DNA of 64,000 nucleotides from the NCBI GenBank assembly GCA_934394585.1, contig CAKRQU010000002.1, positions 1 to 64,000 on the forward strand, read 5' to 3'. The notes under the pieces are model-generated. The model made no database searches. It was given only the letters and a program-made list of their open reading frames with translations, and was not told the origin of the DNA. The position numbers and the translations under genes were made by a program. Below, in pieces: positions 50,432-58,392 of the stretch (its first letter is position 1; the number at the start of each line of letters is the position of its first letter). This DNA comes from an uncultured Eubacteriales bacterium. GTDB taxonomy: Bacteria; Bacillota; Clostridia; Oscillospirales; CAG-272.

Positions 50432-50899
50432 TCAGAAATCAAAAACGGTATTTGCCTTTGCTATCACGGAAATATCAAAGCTTTTTTCTCCGCTTTCCAG
50501 AGCTATCACGGCGACATTGTTTTCAAAACCGATCAGCTTTCCCGTATAAGCCTTTTTCCCGTTTTCATCGGGAGAAAAAAGCCGTATGGAAATCTTTTCG
50601 CCCACAGAGCTTTCGTAATGCCACGGCTTGCGCAGCTCGCGCTCTATCCCGGGGGAAGAAACCTCCAGATGATACGGAACGTCTATCGGGTCCAATTCAT
50701 CGAGGATAGGGTCTATCAGTCGGTGCACCTTTTCGCAGTCGTCTATAGTTATCCCCTCATCGGAATCGATTGTGATGCGCAGATAGTATTCCGCGCCCTC
50801 TTTTACATATTCGACATCCCATACGCGGTATCCGACGCCGTTTATATGCGGCGTGAGCTTTTCTTCGACAAAAGAGGCTATGCTCTGTCCTCTCGCCAT
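50432..50899 (-). CDS. rimP: Ribosome maturation factor RimP
   Basis: A 155-residue protein needed for 30S subunit assembly. The N-terminal domain carries VWDVEYVKEGAEYYLRITID and the DDCEKVHRLIDPILDE helix, then the conserved YHLEVSSPGIERELRKPWHY, and a C-terminal SH3-like part. AAGGAGG precedes the ATG. It is the first gene of the leftward translation operon, with its own promoter at 51007-50979 and a short hairpin-bearing leader. Confidence 0.96.
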   Translation of the reverse strand: MARGQSIASFVEEKLTPHINGVGYRVWDVEYVKEGAEYYLRITIDSDEGITIDDCEKVHRLIDPILDELDPIDVPYHLEVSSPGIERELRKPWHYESSVGEKISIRLFSPDENGKKAYTGKLIGFENNVAVIALESGEKSFDISVIAKANTVFDF

Positions 50900-50978
50900 A
50901 AAAATACCTCCTTACAAACAATTGAGAGCGGACCGAAAAGCCCACTCTCCTTATACTGCAATATCATACTGTAGCTAT

Positions 50979-51007
50979 ACTATATCATATATAATCGGAA
51001 AATGCAA
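50979..51007 (-). promoter_or_regulatory. Promoter of the rimP-infB operon
   Basis: On the minus strand TTGCAT (51007-51002), 17 bp, TATAGT (50984-50979). The leader that follows can form the stem GAGAGTGG/CCGCTCTC just before the ribosome site. Confidence 0.65.
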
Positions 51008-51091
51008 TAGTTTTTCGGATATTTTTTTAACACTTTTTATTTTTCGGCGTATTATACTATCAAACGACATCAAGGAAAGGATTTTTGCGCA

Positions 51092-51169
51092 ATGAGAATC
51101 ATAGTGATGAAATCTCCGAGGCTTCTTTCCCCGATACTGAGAAAGCTTTTCCGCGTAAAAAAGAGGTAA
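51092..51169 (+). CDS. spoVM: SpoVM, spore morphogenesis peptide
   Basis: A 25-residue amphipathic peptide starting MRIIVMKSPRLLSPILRK and ending in a basic FRVKKR. Length, the K-x-PK/R-x-L pattern and the proline near residue 9 match SpoVM, which marks the curved forespore membrane and anchors SpoIVA during coat assembly. AAGGAAAGG precedes the ATG. It lies alone between the divergent rimP operon and bioY. It would be made in the mother cell under sigma-E, although no clear sigma-E promoter was picked out. The gene is strong evidence for sporulation. Confidence 0.88.
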   Translation: MRIIVMKSPRLLSPILRKLFRVKKR

Positions 51170-51177
51170 GGAGCGCC

Positions 51178-51229
51178 GTCAACCCAATTTCAAAATTGGG
51201 TTGACATTTTTTCTTTTTTGTGATATCAT
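51178..51229 (+). promoter_or_regulatory. bioY promoter with BirA-like operator, overlapping a terminator-like stem
   Basis: GTCAACC and GGTTGAC, separated by 14 bases, make a BirA-type palindrome (51178-51205). The right arm contains TTGACA (51201-51206), which with TATCAT (51224-51229) forms a promoter of 17-bp spacing. The same sequence is a 13-bp stem followed by ATTTTTTC, and so can also end the spoVM transcript. Confidence 0.65.
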
Positions 51230-51247
51230 TCTGCGGGGGTGATTTTA

Positions 51248-51775
51248 ATGAAAAAGAAAAAATCTATACTGAAATTAACTTTTGCGGCGCTTTTTGCCGC
51301 ACTTATCGCCGTATGCACATTTATATCCATACCCATGCCCACGGGCGTGCCGGTAACATTGCAGACATTTGCCGTCGCTTTATGCGGGCTTCTTCTGCCG
51401 GCACCGTATTCGGTGGCGGCAGTGCTCACATATCTTGCGCTGGGTGCCGCGGGCGTGCCCGTATTTTCGGGATTTCGCGCGGGGCTCTCGGTGCTCGCTT
51501 CAGCAACAGGCGGATTCCTCATCGGCTTTATTCCCATGGCAGCGCTCTGCTCCGTACCGGCAAAGAGCTGGAAAAAAATCATTTTCGGCATAATCGGCAT
51601 ACTTGTATGCCACTCTGCGGGATTTCTCTGGTATTCATTTGTGACAAAAACAGGCGTTTTACCCGCCTTTCTCTCCGTTTCGCTTCCGTTTTTGCCTAAG
51701 GATATCATTTCTCTCGCCTTTGCATACCTCATTTCTTTGAAATTACGTCCGATTTTTTCTAAATTCTATTGCTAA
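51248..51775 (+). CDS. bioY: Biotin transporter BioY
   Basis: A 175-residue integral membrane S-component for biotin uptake by the ECF transporter. Six TM segments are seen, with the family signature IPMPTGVPVTLQTFAVALCG near residue 35, GAAGVPVFSGFRAG and GGFLIGF. The GGGGGTG site serves ATG at 51248 (or GTG at 51239). Energising subunits are not encoded here and are presumably shared. Control by BirA is suggested by the upstream palindrome. Confidence 0.93.
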   Translation: MKKKKSILKLTFAALFAALIAVCTFISIPMPTGVPVTLQTFAVALCGLLLPAPYSVAAVLTYLALGAAGVPVFSGFRAGLSVLASATGGFLIGFIPMAALCSVPAKSWKKIIFGIIGILVCHSAGFLWYSFVTKTGVLPAFLSVSLPFLPKDIISLAFAYLISLKLRPIFSKFYC

Positions 51776-51797
51776 ATCGTTTATATTATAGTATAAT
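51769..51797 (+). promoter_or_regulatory. Promoter of the acyltransferase-like gene
   Basis: TTGCTA (51769-51774), 17 bp, TATAAT (51792-51797), starting in the end of bioY. Confidence 0.6.
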
Positions 51798-51833
51798 AGT
51801 AAATAAATACAAAAATACGAAATGAGGATATTT

Positions 51834-52751
51834 ATGAGAGCAGACGGAAAAGTAGTAAAGAATGTAGACCCTATGTACACTCTTGCGACATATTTCATGC
51901 GCGAGCGCTATGATGCGCAGAATATGATAAAAGTTACGGTGCCTTACGAACCGATACACGACTATGTACTGGATGCGAGAAGCAGAGGCTACAAAATAAG
52001 CCACATGGCTGTCGTGCTTGCGGCGTTTATCCGCACGATATCGGAATTTCCCGCGCTGAACAGATTTGTCGTAAACAGTAAAATCTATGCGAGAAACGAG
52101 CTTTCCGCGGGAATGGTTGTGCTTCGTCCGGGCGACGCCGATCCTTCCATGAGCAAGATGTATTTCGATCTTTACGATACGATATTCACCGTAAACGAAA
52201 AAGTGGCAAAGTACATAGAGGACAATAACAAATCCTCGAGCCAGAATTCATCCGACGAGCTTTTTGCAAAGCTTCTGCGCTTCCCTCTGCTCGTCCGCAT
52301 GATAATGGCGATTTATCGCTTCGGCGACAAGCACGGACTCCTTCCGAAAAGCCTGCTCGATGCCAGTCCGTTTCACAATTCGTTTGTAATAACAAACCTC
52401 GCCAGCATCAGAACAAATTACATATACCATCATGTTTACGGATTCGGCACCACGAGCATAATTCTTTCCATAGGCACGAATATCGACACGCCGAAAATGA
52501 AAAACGGCGAGATAGTGCTCGAAAAGGAAATGCCTTTCGGCATAGTGATGGATGAAAGAATAGCAAACGGCAGCTATTACGCAAACGCCTTTGCAAAAAT
52601 GCAGAGATATCTGAAAAATCCCGCTCTTCTGGAAACGCCTCCGGAAACGGTGAATGTAGATTACGAATTTGAGGGACTTTCCGAAAAATTCAAAAAAGAA
52701 AAAAAGAAAAAGAAAGACAAAAAGAAAAAGACGGAAGAAGAAACCGCCTGA
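51834..52751 (+). CDS. CAT / 2-oxoacid-dehydrogenase acyltransferase-like protein
   Basis: A 305-residue protein with the fold of chloramphenicol acetyltransferase and lipoyl acyltransferases. It shows DPMYTLATYFMRERYDAQN, KISHMAVVLAAFIRTISEFPALNRF, SPFHNSFVITNLASI and FGIVMDERIANGSYYANAF. In active enzymes the last motif contains a catalytic His (HRVxDG); here it reads DERIANG, so it is probably not a standard acyltransferase. The C-terminus is a lysine-rich tail (EKKKKKDKKKKTEEE). GAGG sets the start at 51834. It may form an operon with the zinc genes. Confidence 0.75.
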   Translation: MRADGKVVKNVDPMYTLATYFMRERYDAQNMIKVTVPYEPIHDYVLDARSRGYKISHMAVVLAAFIRTISEFPALNRFVVNSKIYARNELSAGMVVLRPGDADPSMSKMYFDLYDTIFTVNEKVAKYIEDNNKSSSQNSSDELFAKLLRFPLLVRMIMAIYRFGDKHGLLPKSLLDASPFHNSFVITNLASIRTNYIYHHVYGFGTTSIILSIGTNIDTPKMKNGEIVLEKEMPFGIVMDERIANGSYYANAFAKMQRYLKNPALLETPPETVNVDYEFEGLSEKFKKEKKKKKDKKKKTEEETA

Positions 52752-52771
52752 ACCGATCGGAGAAAAAAGGT

Positions 52772-53047
52772 ATGAAAAACAGCACACGCACGGCATTTAC
52801 GATAATAATTGCTGTGCTGTTTTTCTGCCTTTTTGCTTTTTCGGCTTTTACTCTGGCTTTTCATGAATGCTCGGATCTCGGTTGCTGCACGGTATGCAAA
52901 ACATTCGGCACGTCGCACCACGTTTCGCAATCAGCCGTTTTGGCGGCGGCTGTTTTTGCGCTCGTTTCCGTATGCGCGAAAATACGCGTCTGCAAAACGT
53001 CCGCGCGTTCATCGCTCGAAAGCCTGAATATAAAGCTTTCGGAATAG
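52772..53047 (+). CDS. Small cysteine-rich membrane protein before the zinc operon
   Basis: A 91-residue protein with two TM segments (about 8-30 and 52-70). Between them lies HECSDLGCCTVCKTFGTSHH, a cluster of Cys and His able to bind a metal ion outside the membrane. No named family was recognised. It stands 20 bases after the acyltransferase-like gene and 49 before the zinc-binding lipoprotein, so it may be an accessory factor for metal uptake. Confidence 0.7.
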   Translation: MKNSTRTAFTIIIAVLFFCLFAFSAFTLAFHECSDLGCCTVCKTFGTSHHVSQSAVLAAAVFALVSVCAKIRVCKTSARSSLESLNIKLSE

Positions 53048-53096
53048 ATTTTTTCATAAATCAAACACGCTTTTACATAAACGGAGGTTAAAATTT

Positions 53097-54038
53097 ATGA
53101 AAAAATCCATAAAAATAATCTGTGCGGTGCTTGCGACGGTGATTTTTCTCCTGCCGCTCTGCTCATGCGCGAAAACAAAAGAAAAAGGCAAAATAAAAAT
53201 AGTATGCACGGCGCTTTCTCTCTACGATTTCACGCGCGAAATCGCGGGGGATAAGGCGGATATCGTCCTTCTCACAAACGGCTCCGCCGATTACCACAGC
53301 TACGAGCCCACGGCGTCCGATATTCTGGAGATATCCGATTGCGATATTTTCGTATATATCGGCGGGGCGAGCGAAAAATGGGTGGACAAAGCCATTTCCG
53401 CTTCCGAAAACAATGCCGCAGTAAAGGTCTGCGCCATGTCTTTTACAGAAACGATCCCCGTCGGCGGTCACGACGAGCATAAAGACGAACATGAGCACGA
53501 TGAGGACGAAGCCGACGAGCATGTATGGACTTCTCTTTCAAATGCCGTGAAAATCGCAGGCAAAATAGGCGAAGCCGTCTGCAAAGCAGATCCCGCAAAC
53601 GAAAGCTTTTACAAAGAAAATCTTTCCGCCTACGAAGAAAAACTGACGGCGCTCGATGCCGAATACAGAAAATGCATTGAGGAAAGCCCGCTTCGCGAGC
53701 TTGTTTTCGCGGACAGATTTCCTTTTGCATACCTTGCAAAAGATTACGGCATAGAATGCCACGCGGCTTTCAGCGGATGCTCATCCGAATCGGAAGCAAG
53801 TTTTGAAGTAATAGCCTCTCTGATAGACGAGGTGAAAAGCAAAAAGCTCCCCGCCGTCATCATGATAGAGGGAAGCAAAGGCGATATAGCCGATACCGTA
53901 TGCAAAGCCACCGGCGTGAAAAAGCTCGTGATGGATTCGTGTCAGAGCTCATCGCCAGAATCCATGCAAAAAGGCGACATATACTACTCCGCCATGGTGA
54001 AAAATCTCGCCGTTTTAAAGGAGGCACTCGGAAATTGA
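53097..54038 (+). CDS. Zinc ABC transporter substrate-binding lipoprotein (ZnuA/AdcA type)
   Basis: A 313-residue cluster A-I binding protein. The signal peptide ends in LLPLCSCAK, a lipobox. Metal ligands are in YHSYEPTASD (about His 65), the His-rich loop GGHDEHKDEHEHDEDEADEHVW (about 122-143), and HAAFSG further on. The acidic His loop is typical of zinc rather than manganese binders. It opens a four-gene operon with ATPase, permease and a lipoprotein. Confidence 0.92.
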   Translation: MKKSIKIICAVLATVIFLLPLCSCAKTKEKGKIKIVCTALSLYDFTREIAGDKADIVLLTNGSADYHSYEPTASDILEISDCDIFVYIGGASEKWVDKAISASENNAAVKVCAMSFTETIPVGGHDEHKDEHEHDEDEADEHVWTSLSNAVKIAGKIGEAVCKADPANESFYKENLSAYEEKLTALDAEYRKCIEESPLRELVFADRFPFAYLAKDYGIECHAAFSGCSSESEASFEVIASLIDEVKSKKLPAVIMIEGSKGDIADTVCKATGVKKLVMDSCQSSSPESMQKGDIYYSAMVKNLAVLKEALGN

Positions 54039-54718
54039 AATTGATAGAAGTAAAAAATCTGCGTCTTGCCTATGACGGCGTGACGGTGCTGGACAATGTG
54101 AATTTCGATGTGGAAAGCGGCGATTATCTTTGCATAGTCGGCGAAAACGGTTCCGGAAAAAGCACGCTCATGCGCGCCCTTCTGGGACTGAAATCTGTTT
54201 CCGACGGTGAAATAGTGATGAGCAGGATAAAAAGCGCCGATATAGGTTATCTCCCGCAGAGAATAAACACGCGGCGCGATTTTCCCGCCTCCGTATACGA
54301 GGTGGTTATATCGGGATGCCGCGGGAAATCACTTTTTCATAATGCGTCGGATAAAAAAACAGCTATGGAAAATATAGCTCGCACCGGTCTTTCGGGAATG
54401 GAAAAGCGATGCTTTTCGGAGCTTTCCGGCGGTCAGGCTCAGCGCGTGCTCCTCGCCCGTGCGCTCTGTGCCGCAAAATCCATGATACTGCTCGATGAAC
54501 CCGTGGCAGGGCTTGACCCCGACGCCACTGCCGAAATGTATTCCTGCATAGAAAAGCTGAATAAAGAAGGCATAACCGTGATGATGATATCCCACGATAT
54601 TGCTTCCGTAATGAAGTACGCGACGAAAATACTCCATATCGGAAACAATACATCTTTCTTTTGCGGCAAAGAGAAATATATAGAATATATTGAAAAGGCG
54701 GGAGGGGAAAGAAAATGA
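54035..54718 (+). CDS. Metal (zinc) ABC transporter ATP-binding protein
   Basis: A 227-residue ATPase with Walker A GENGSGKSTLMRALLG, a Q-loop in IGYLPQRINTRRDFPASVYE typical of zinc/manganese systems, signature LSGGQAQRVLLARA and Walker B MILLDEPVAGLDPDA. The start is TTG at 54035, overlapping the binding-protein stop by four bases, with AAGGAGG ten bases upstream. The longer frame from 53900 lies inside the previous gene. Confidence 0.93.
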   Translation: MKLIEVKNLRLAYDGVTVLDNVNFDVESGDYLCIVGENGSGKSTLMRALLGLKSVSDGEIVMSRIKSADIGYLPQRINTRRDFPASVYEVVISGCRGKSLFHNASDKKTAMENIARTGLSGMEKRCFSELSGGQAQRVLLARALCAAKSMILLDEPVAGLDPDATAEMYSCIEKLNKEGITVMMISHDIASVMKYATKILHIGNNTSFFCGKEKYIEYIEKAGGERK

Positions 54719-55551
54719 ATATATTTGAAAAAATAGCGTATTATTTTTCGTTTTCCTTTACGCGGTATGCAGTGATAGCGGGTCTGCTTGTCGCGGTTTG
54801 CTCCTCGCTCATCGGCGTCAGCCTTGTTCTGAAACGTTATTCCATGATAGGCGACGGACTTTCCCATGTGGCTTTCGGTGCCATGGCGATAGCCTCCGTT
54901 TTCAGCCTCGCGCCGATGGCGGCAGCCATGCCCGTAACGATTGCCGCCGCGGTATTTCTGCTACGTGCAAAAGGCAGATTCAAAGGAGAAACCTCCATCG
55001 CGCTCATATCGGTTTCCGCGCTGGCGATAGGATATCTCATAATGAATATATTCCCGTCCTCGTCAAATACGGCTTCCGACGTGTGCACCACGCTTTTCGG
55101 TTCCACTTCCATTCTCACGCTCACCCGCTCGGAAGTATGGTTGTGCGTCGGTCTTTCTCTTGCCGTGGTAATATTTTTCACCGTATTTTACAATAAAATA
55201 TTTGCGATAACATTCGATGAGGAATTTGCGCGCGCCTCCGGCATGCCCACGGGCATTTACGATACGGCTTTTGCCGTGGTGATAGCCGTAGTGATAGTGC
55301 TTTCCATGAGCCTCGTGGGCGCGCTTCTCGTTTCCGCGCTGATAATCTTCCCCGCCATGACGGCAATGCAGATATTCAAAAGCTTCCGCAGCGTCACGAT
55401 ATGCGCAGTAGTCGTATCCGTTTCGTGCGCCGCGCTCGGGCTTATCGTCGCCATTCTCTACGGCACGCCGGTAGGCTCCACCATAGTCGCGGCGGATCTA
55501 ATCCTGCTCATTGTATTTACCGTGATAGGAAAAATAAGGAGGCGCGCATGA
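54715..55551 (+). CDS. Metal (zinc) ABC transporter permease (ZnuB type)
   Basis: A 278-residue protein with about eight TM segments, of the ABC-3 family. It shows LVLKRYSMIGDGLSHVAFGAMAI near 40, DVCTTLFGSTSILTLT, and MSLVGALLVSALIIFPAMTAMQI in the second half. It overlaps the ATPase stop by four bases and the lipoprotein start by four. With its partners it moves metal ions inward. Confidence 0.94.
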   Translation: MNIFEKIAYYFSFSFTRYAVIAGLLVAVCSSLIGVSLVLKRYSMIGDGLSHVAFGAMAIASVFSLAPMAAAMPVTIAAAVFLLRAKGRFKGETSIALISVSALAIGYLIMNIFPSSSNTASDVCTTLFGSTSILTLTRSEVWLCVGLSLAVVIFFTVFYNKIFAITFDEEFARASGMPTGIYDTAFAVVIAVVIVLSMSLVGALLVSALIIFPAMTAMQIFKSFRSVTICAVVVSVSCAALGLIVAILYGTPVGSTIVAADLILLIVFTVIGKIRRRA

Positions 55552-55949
55552 AAAAAGTACTTTCTTTCATCTTTGCCGTGCTTATCTGCATTTTTCTCGT
55601 TTCGTGCGGCGGAGAAAAATCCGATATAGATCTGACAAAAATGAATGCCGCCATGCGGTATGCCACCGTGCTTTCCATGACGGAAAATCCGGAGGTTTAT
55701 CTCGGAAGGACTGTCCTCATTTCAGGTAAATATATAAAAAATTATTACGAGCCGACCGAAAAATATTATCATTTCGTTTCCGGCTATGACGATACGGGTT
55801 GCTGCACATGGGGATATGAATTCATACTCGATGAAAATCTCTTTTCTTATCCCGAAGAAAATTCCAATGTCACACTCCGCGGGACCATACGCCAATATAC
55901 GGAGCATGACGCAGTCTATTACTATATAGATGTGGATACGCTGAAATAA
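55548..55949 (+). CDS. Zinc-operon lipoprotein
   Basis: A 133-residue lipoprotein with lipobox IFLVSCGG and a compact beta domain: MTENPEVYLGRTVLISGKY, YDDTGCCTWGYEFIL and NVTLRGTIRQY. The order of strands suggests an OB-like fold, similar to the C-terminal part of TIGR03943-type zinc proteins (inference). The ATG at 55548 overlaps the permease stop, so it belongs to the uptake operon; it may help deliver or sense metal. Confidence 0.75.
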   Translation: MKKVLSFIFAVLICIFLVSCGGEKSDIDLTKMNAAMRYATVLSMTENPEVYLGRTVLISGKYIKNYYEPTEKYYHFVSGYDDTGCCTWGYEFILDENLFSYPEENSNVTLRGTIRQYTEHDAVYYYIDVDTLK

Positions 55950-55954
55950 AAAAT

Positions 55955-55976
55955 AAAAACCGCGAAAGCGGTTTTT
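55955..55976. terminator. Bidirectional terminator between zinc operon and HD gene
   Basis: AAAAACCGC-GAAA-GCGGTTTTT, a GNRA-capped stem between two convergent genes. Confidence 0.92.
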
Positions 55977-55982
55977 ATTTTT

Positions 55983-56564
55983 TTATTCGTCTTTTATATA
56001 GCCCTTTGCCACATTGTCGGCTATTATTTTCTCCACATAAGGATATATCGCAGGCAGTCCTTCCTTTACTACGGCTACGCGCCTGTATACGGCGGATTTC
56101 GTGACGCCGTTTTTCATCCAAGTAAATCCGTCGTTCAGCGCATTTGAGAGGAAAGGCTGAACTTTGTCGAGCGACGCCGCATATTTTGCTTCGTTTGTCT
56201 GCTCTGCGTCAAATTCTTCCCAGAGCGCACGGAGCGGCTCCGCCTCTGGGCAAATCACAAAAAGCTTGTCCGCGGCTGCCTTTTCCCTTTCCGCCTTGTC
56301 CGCATAACCCACAGTATCGTATGCGAATGTATCGCCCGCATAAATTTCCACGAGATCGTGCACGAGAGTCATTTTCAGCACCTTTTCCATATTTATCGGA
56401 AACGGCGCATACTTTTCGAAAAGAACAGCCATGATGGCGAGATGCCATGAATGCTCCGCATCGTTTTCCCTGCGCGAGCCGTCGTATATGAGCGAGCGTC
56501 GCAGGACTGTTTTCATTTTATCAGCTTCTATTATAAAATCAAATACTTTTGATATATCGTCCAT
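55983..56564 (-). CDS. HD-domain phosphohydrolase (HDDC2/YfbR-like)
   Basis: A 193-residue metal-dependent phosphohydrolase. It shows RRSLIYDGSRRENDAEHSWHLAIM near 22 (first His motifs), VLKMTLVHDLVEIYAGDTF near 65 (the HD pair) and DKVQPFLSNALNDG near 130. This pattern belongs to the HD_3 group, which includes 5'-deoxynucleotidases. The likely role is removing phosphate from deoxynucleoside monophosphates. It appears to stand alone. Confidence 0.88.
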   Translation of the reverse strand: MDDISKVFDFIIEADKMKTVLRRSLIYDGSRRENDAEHSWHLAIMAVLFEKYAPFPINMEKVLKMTLVHDLVEIYAGDTFAYDTVGYADKAEREKAAADKLFVICPEAEPLRALWEEFDAEQTNEAKYAASLDKVQPFLSNALNDGFTWMKNGVTKSAVYRRVAVVKEGLPAIYPYVEKIIADNVAKGYIKDE

Positions 56565-56592
56565 TTCAAAAGCCCCCGAAAAATTTTATATT

Positions 56593-56622
56593 AAAGCCCG
56601 ATGCAATGCGCAATCGGGCTTT
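56593..56622. terminator. Hairpin after the mannonate-type SDR gene
   Basis: AAAGCCCGAT (56593-56602) pairs with ATCGGGCTTT (56613-56622), just past the leftward SDR stop. The T run is short. Confidence 0.65.
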
Positions 56623-56632
56623 ATTTGCATAA

Positions 56633-57487
56633 TCAGACTCCCGAATAAGCGGAGAAACCGCCGTCCACTGGAACCACTATTCCGTTTACAAAGCCTGCCG
56701 CGCCTTCGTCGCAAAGCCAGAGCAATGTTCCCACGAGATCACTCGGCTCTCCGAATTTCTCCATGGGCGTATTGCGTAGGATTTTGTGGCTTCTTTCCGT
56801 ATAGCTGCCGTCGGGATTGGTGAGAAGAGTTCTGTTCTGATCGGTAAGGAAAAATCCGGGCGCTATCGCATTTACGCGTATGCCCACTTTGGAAAAGTGA
56901 ACGGCAAGCCACTGCGTGAAATTGGAAACAGCCGCCTTTGCTCCTGAATAAGCGGGAATTTTTGTGAGGGGCGTGAATGCATTCATGCTGGAAATATTCA
57001 CTATGCAGCAGCCCTTCTTTTCAGCCATATCGCGTGCAAATGTCTGCGTGGGCATGAGTGTTCCGAGAAAATTGAGATTGAAAACAAATTCCACTCCCTT
57101 GGGGTCGAGATCGAAAAATGTGACAGCATCGCCCGCGCCTTTCAGATCTTCGGGGAAAAGATATTCTTTTGTGGTGGTGCCCTTCGGATTGTTTCCGCCG
57201 GCTCCGTTGAGAAGTATATCGCATGTGCCGAGCTTTTCGGTTATCAGCGCTCTTGCTTTTTCGAGACTTTCCCTGTCGAGCACATTTGCGCATACTGCGA
57301 TGGCTGTGCCGCCCTCTGCCGTTATCGCGTCGGCAACTTTCTGCGCCGCTTCAAGACGCAGATCGCAAACGGCAACTTTTGCTCCGCAAGCGGCAAGCGC
57401 CTGCGCAAATTCCGAGCAAAGTATGCCTCCGCCACCCGTAACCACGGCCACTTTATCTTTCAGATCAATTTTAAAAGGCAATTTCAT
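56633..57487 (-). CDS. SDR oxidoreductase, D-mannonate oxidoreductase type
   Basis: A 284-residue NAD(P)-dependent enzyme. TGGGGILCSEFAQAL is the cofactor loop, AGGNNPKGTTTKEYLF is an insertion typical of the YjmF / fructuronate-reductase-like SDR group, and AYSGAKAAV holds the catalytic Tyr and Lys. The Ser is in NISSMNAF. Its expected reaction is interconversion of D-fructuronate and D-mannonate in hexuronate use. No other uronate genes are adjacent. GGAG precedes the ATG. Confidence 0.85.
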   Translation of the reverse strand: MKLPFKIDLKDKVAVVTGGGGILCSEFAQALAACGAKVAVCDLRLEAAQKVADAITAEGGTAIAVCANVLDRESLEKARALITEKLGTCDILLNGAGGNNPKGTTTKEYLFPEDLKGAGDAVTFFDLDPKGVEFVFNLNFLGTLMPTQTFARDMAEKKGCCIVNISSMNAFTPLTKIPAYSGAKAAVSNFTQWLAVHFSKVGIRVNAIAPGFFLTDQNRTLLTNPDGSYTERSHKILRNTPMEKFGEPSDLVGTLLWLCDEGAAGFVNGIVVPVDGGFSAYSGV

Positions 57488-57561
57488 AATTTTATCTCCT
57501 TTCGGCGAAAGCCGATTATTTACATTTATATATTACACCTGTTTTTGTCCAAAGTCAATAG

Positions 57562-58212
57562 TCAGAGCGTATCAACAAGCTCGCCGAATTCTTTTGCGCT
57601 GTTTACGATATACTGCGCGCCCGTTTGCGCGAGAATATCGGCGGGACGATATCCCCAGCTTGCGCCCACGGTAATAAATCCCGCGTTTCTGCCCGTTTTC
57701 ATATCCACGTCGGAATCGCCTATATAAACGATTTCATCGGGTCTGCATCCCAGCGCGGCGGTCAGCGCAAAAGCGCTTGCGGGATCCGGCTTTCCGGGAA
57801 ATTCCGGCCTTTTGCCCCACGGCTCGTCTATCATACCGGGGAAAAATTTATCGCATATAATTTTTACATTGCAATCGTCTTTATTTGAAAGCACGGCTGT
57901 TTTCTTTCCGTCGGCTCTCAGTTTGCAGAGCAGCTCCGGTATGCCGTCGTAAGGTCTGGTCTTGTCCACCAGATGATTTTTGTAGTGGTCCATATAAATA
58001 TCCACGGCGCGCTTCTTTTCCTCCTCGGAAGGAAGCTGCTCCATGCACATTTTTATAAATTCGGGCGTGGAAAGATTTATCGCGCGCAAAACCTCCGCTT
58101 CCGTTATCGGCGGCAAACCGTATACGGCGCGTACCTCCGATATCGTGATGAGCAAATCGGGCATGGTATTTGTCAGAGTCCCGTCCAGATCGAAAATCAC
58201 TGCTTTTATCAT
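57562..58212 (-). CDS. HAD-family phosphatase (phosphoglycolate phosphatase-like)
   Basis: A 216-residue hydrolase. Motif I is VIFDLDGTLTNTMPDLL with the nucleophilic Asp at about 8, motif II is TAVLSNKDD, motif III a Lys near GKRPEFPGKPDP, and motif IV is YIGDSDVDMKTGRNAG. The cap domain (15-80) is of the helical C1 type, as in Gph and PgmB. The substrate cannot be fixed from sequence. Confidence 0.88.
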   Translation of the reverse strand: MIKAVIFDLDGTLTNTMPDLLITISEVRAVYGLPPITEAEVLRAINLSTPEFIKMCMEQLPSEEEKKRAVDIYMDHYKNHLVDKTRPYDGIPELLCKLRADGKKTAVLSNKDDCNVKIICDKFFPGMIDEPWGKRPEFPGKPDPASAFALTAALGCRPDEIVYIGDSDVDMKTGRNAGFITVGASWGYRPADILAQTGAQYIVNSAKEFGELVDTL

Positions 58213-58313
58213 AATATATTATTCTCCCGTAAAACCGTTTTTTCTCAATTCACTATTTTAGCAGGAATTTTCTATTTTGTCTATAGTAAAATGAAAATTC
58301 CGCTCACATTTCG

Positions 58314-58342
58314 TTGACTTTAGGCGAAATATATGTTATTCT
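58314..58342 (+). promoter_or_regulatory. Promoter of the phosphopantetheinyl transferase gene
   Basis: TTGACT (58314-58319), 17 bp, TATTCT (58337-58342), about 50 bases before the start codon. Confidence 0.7.
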
Positions 58343-58392
58343 ATTAAAGTAAAATATAAAATCAGTGCAATTTGCGTAAAAGGAAAAAATAT

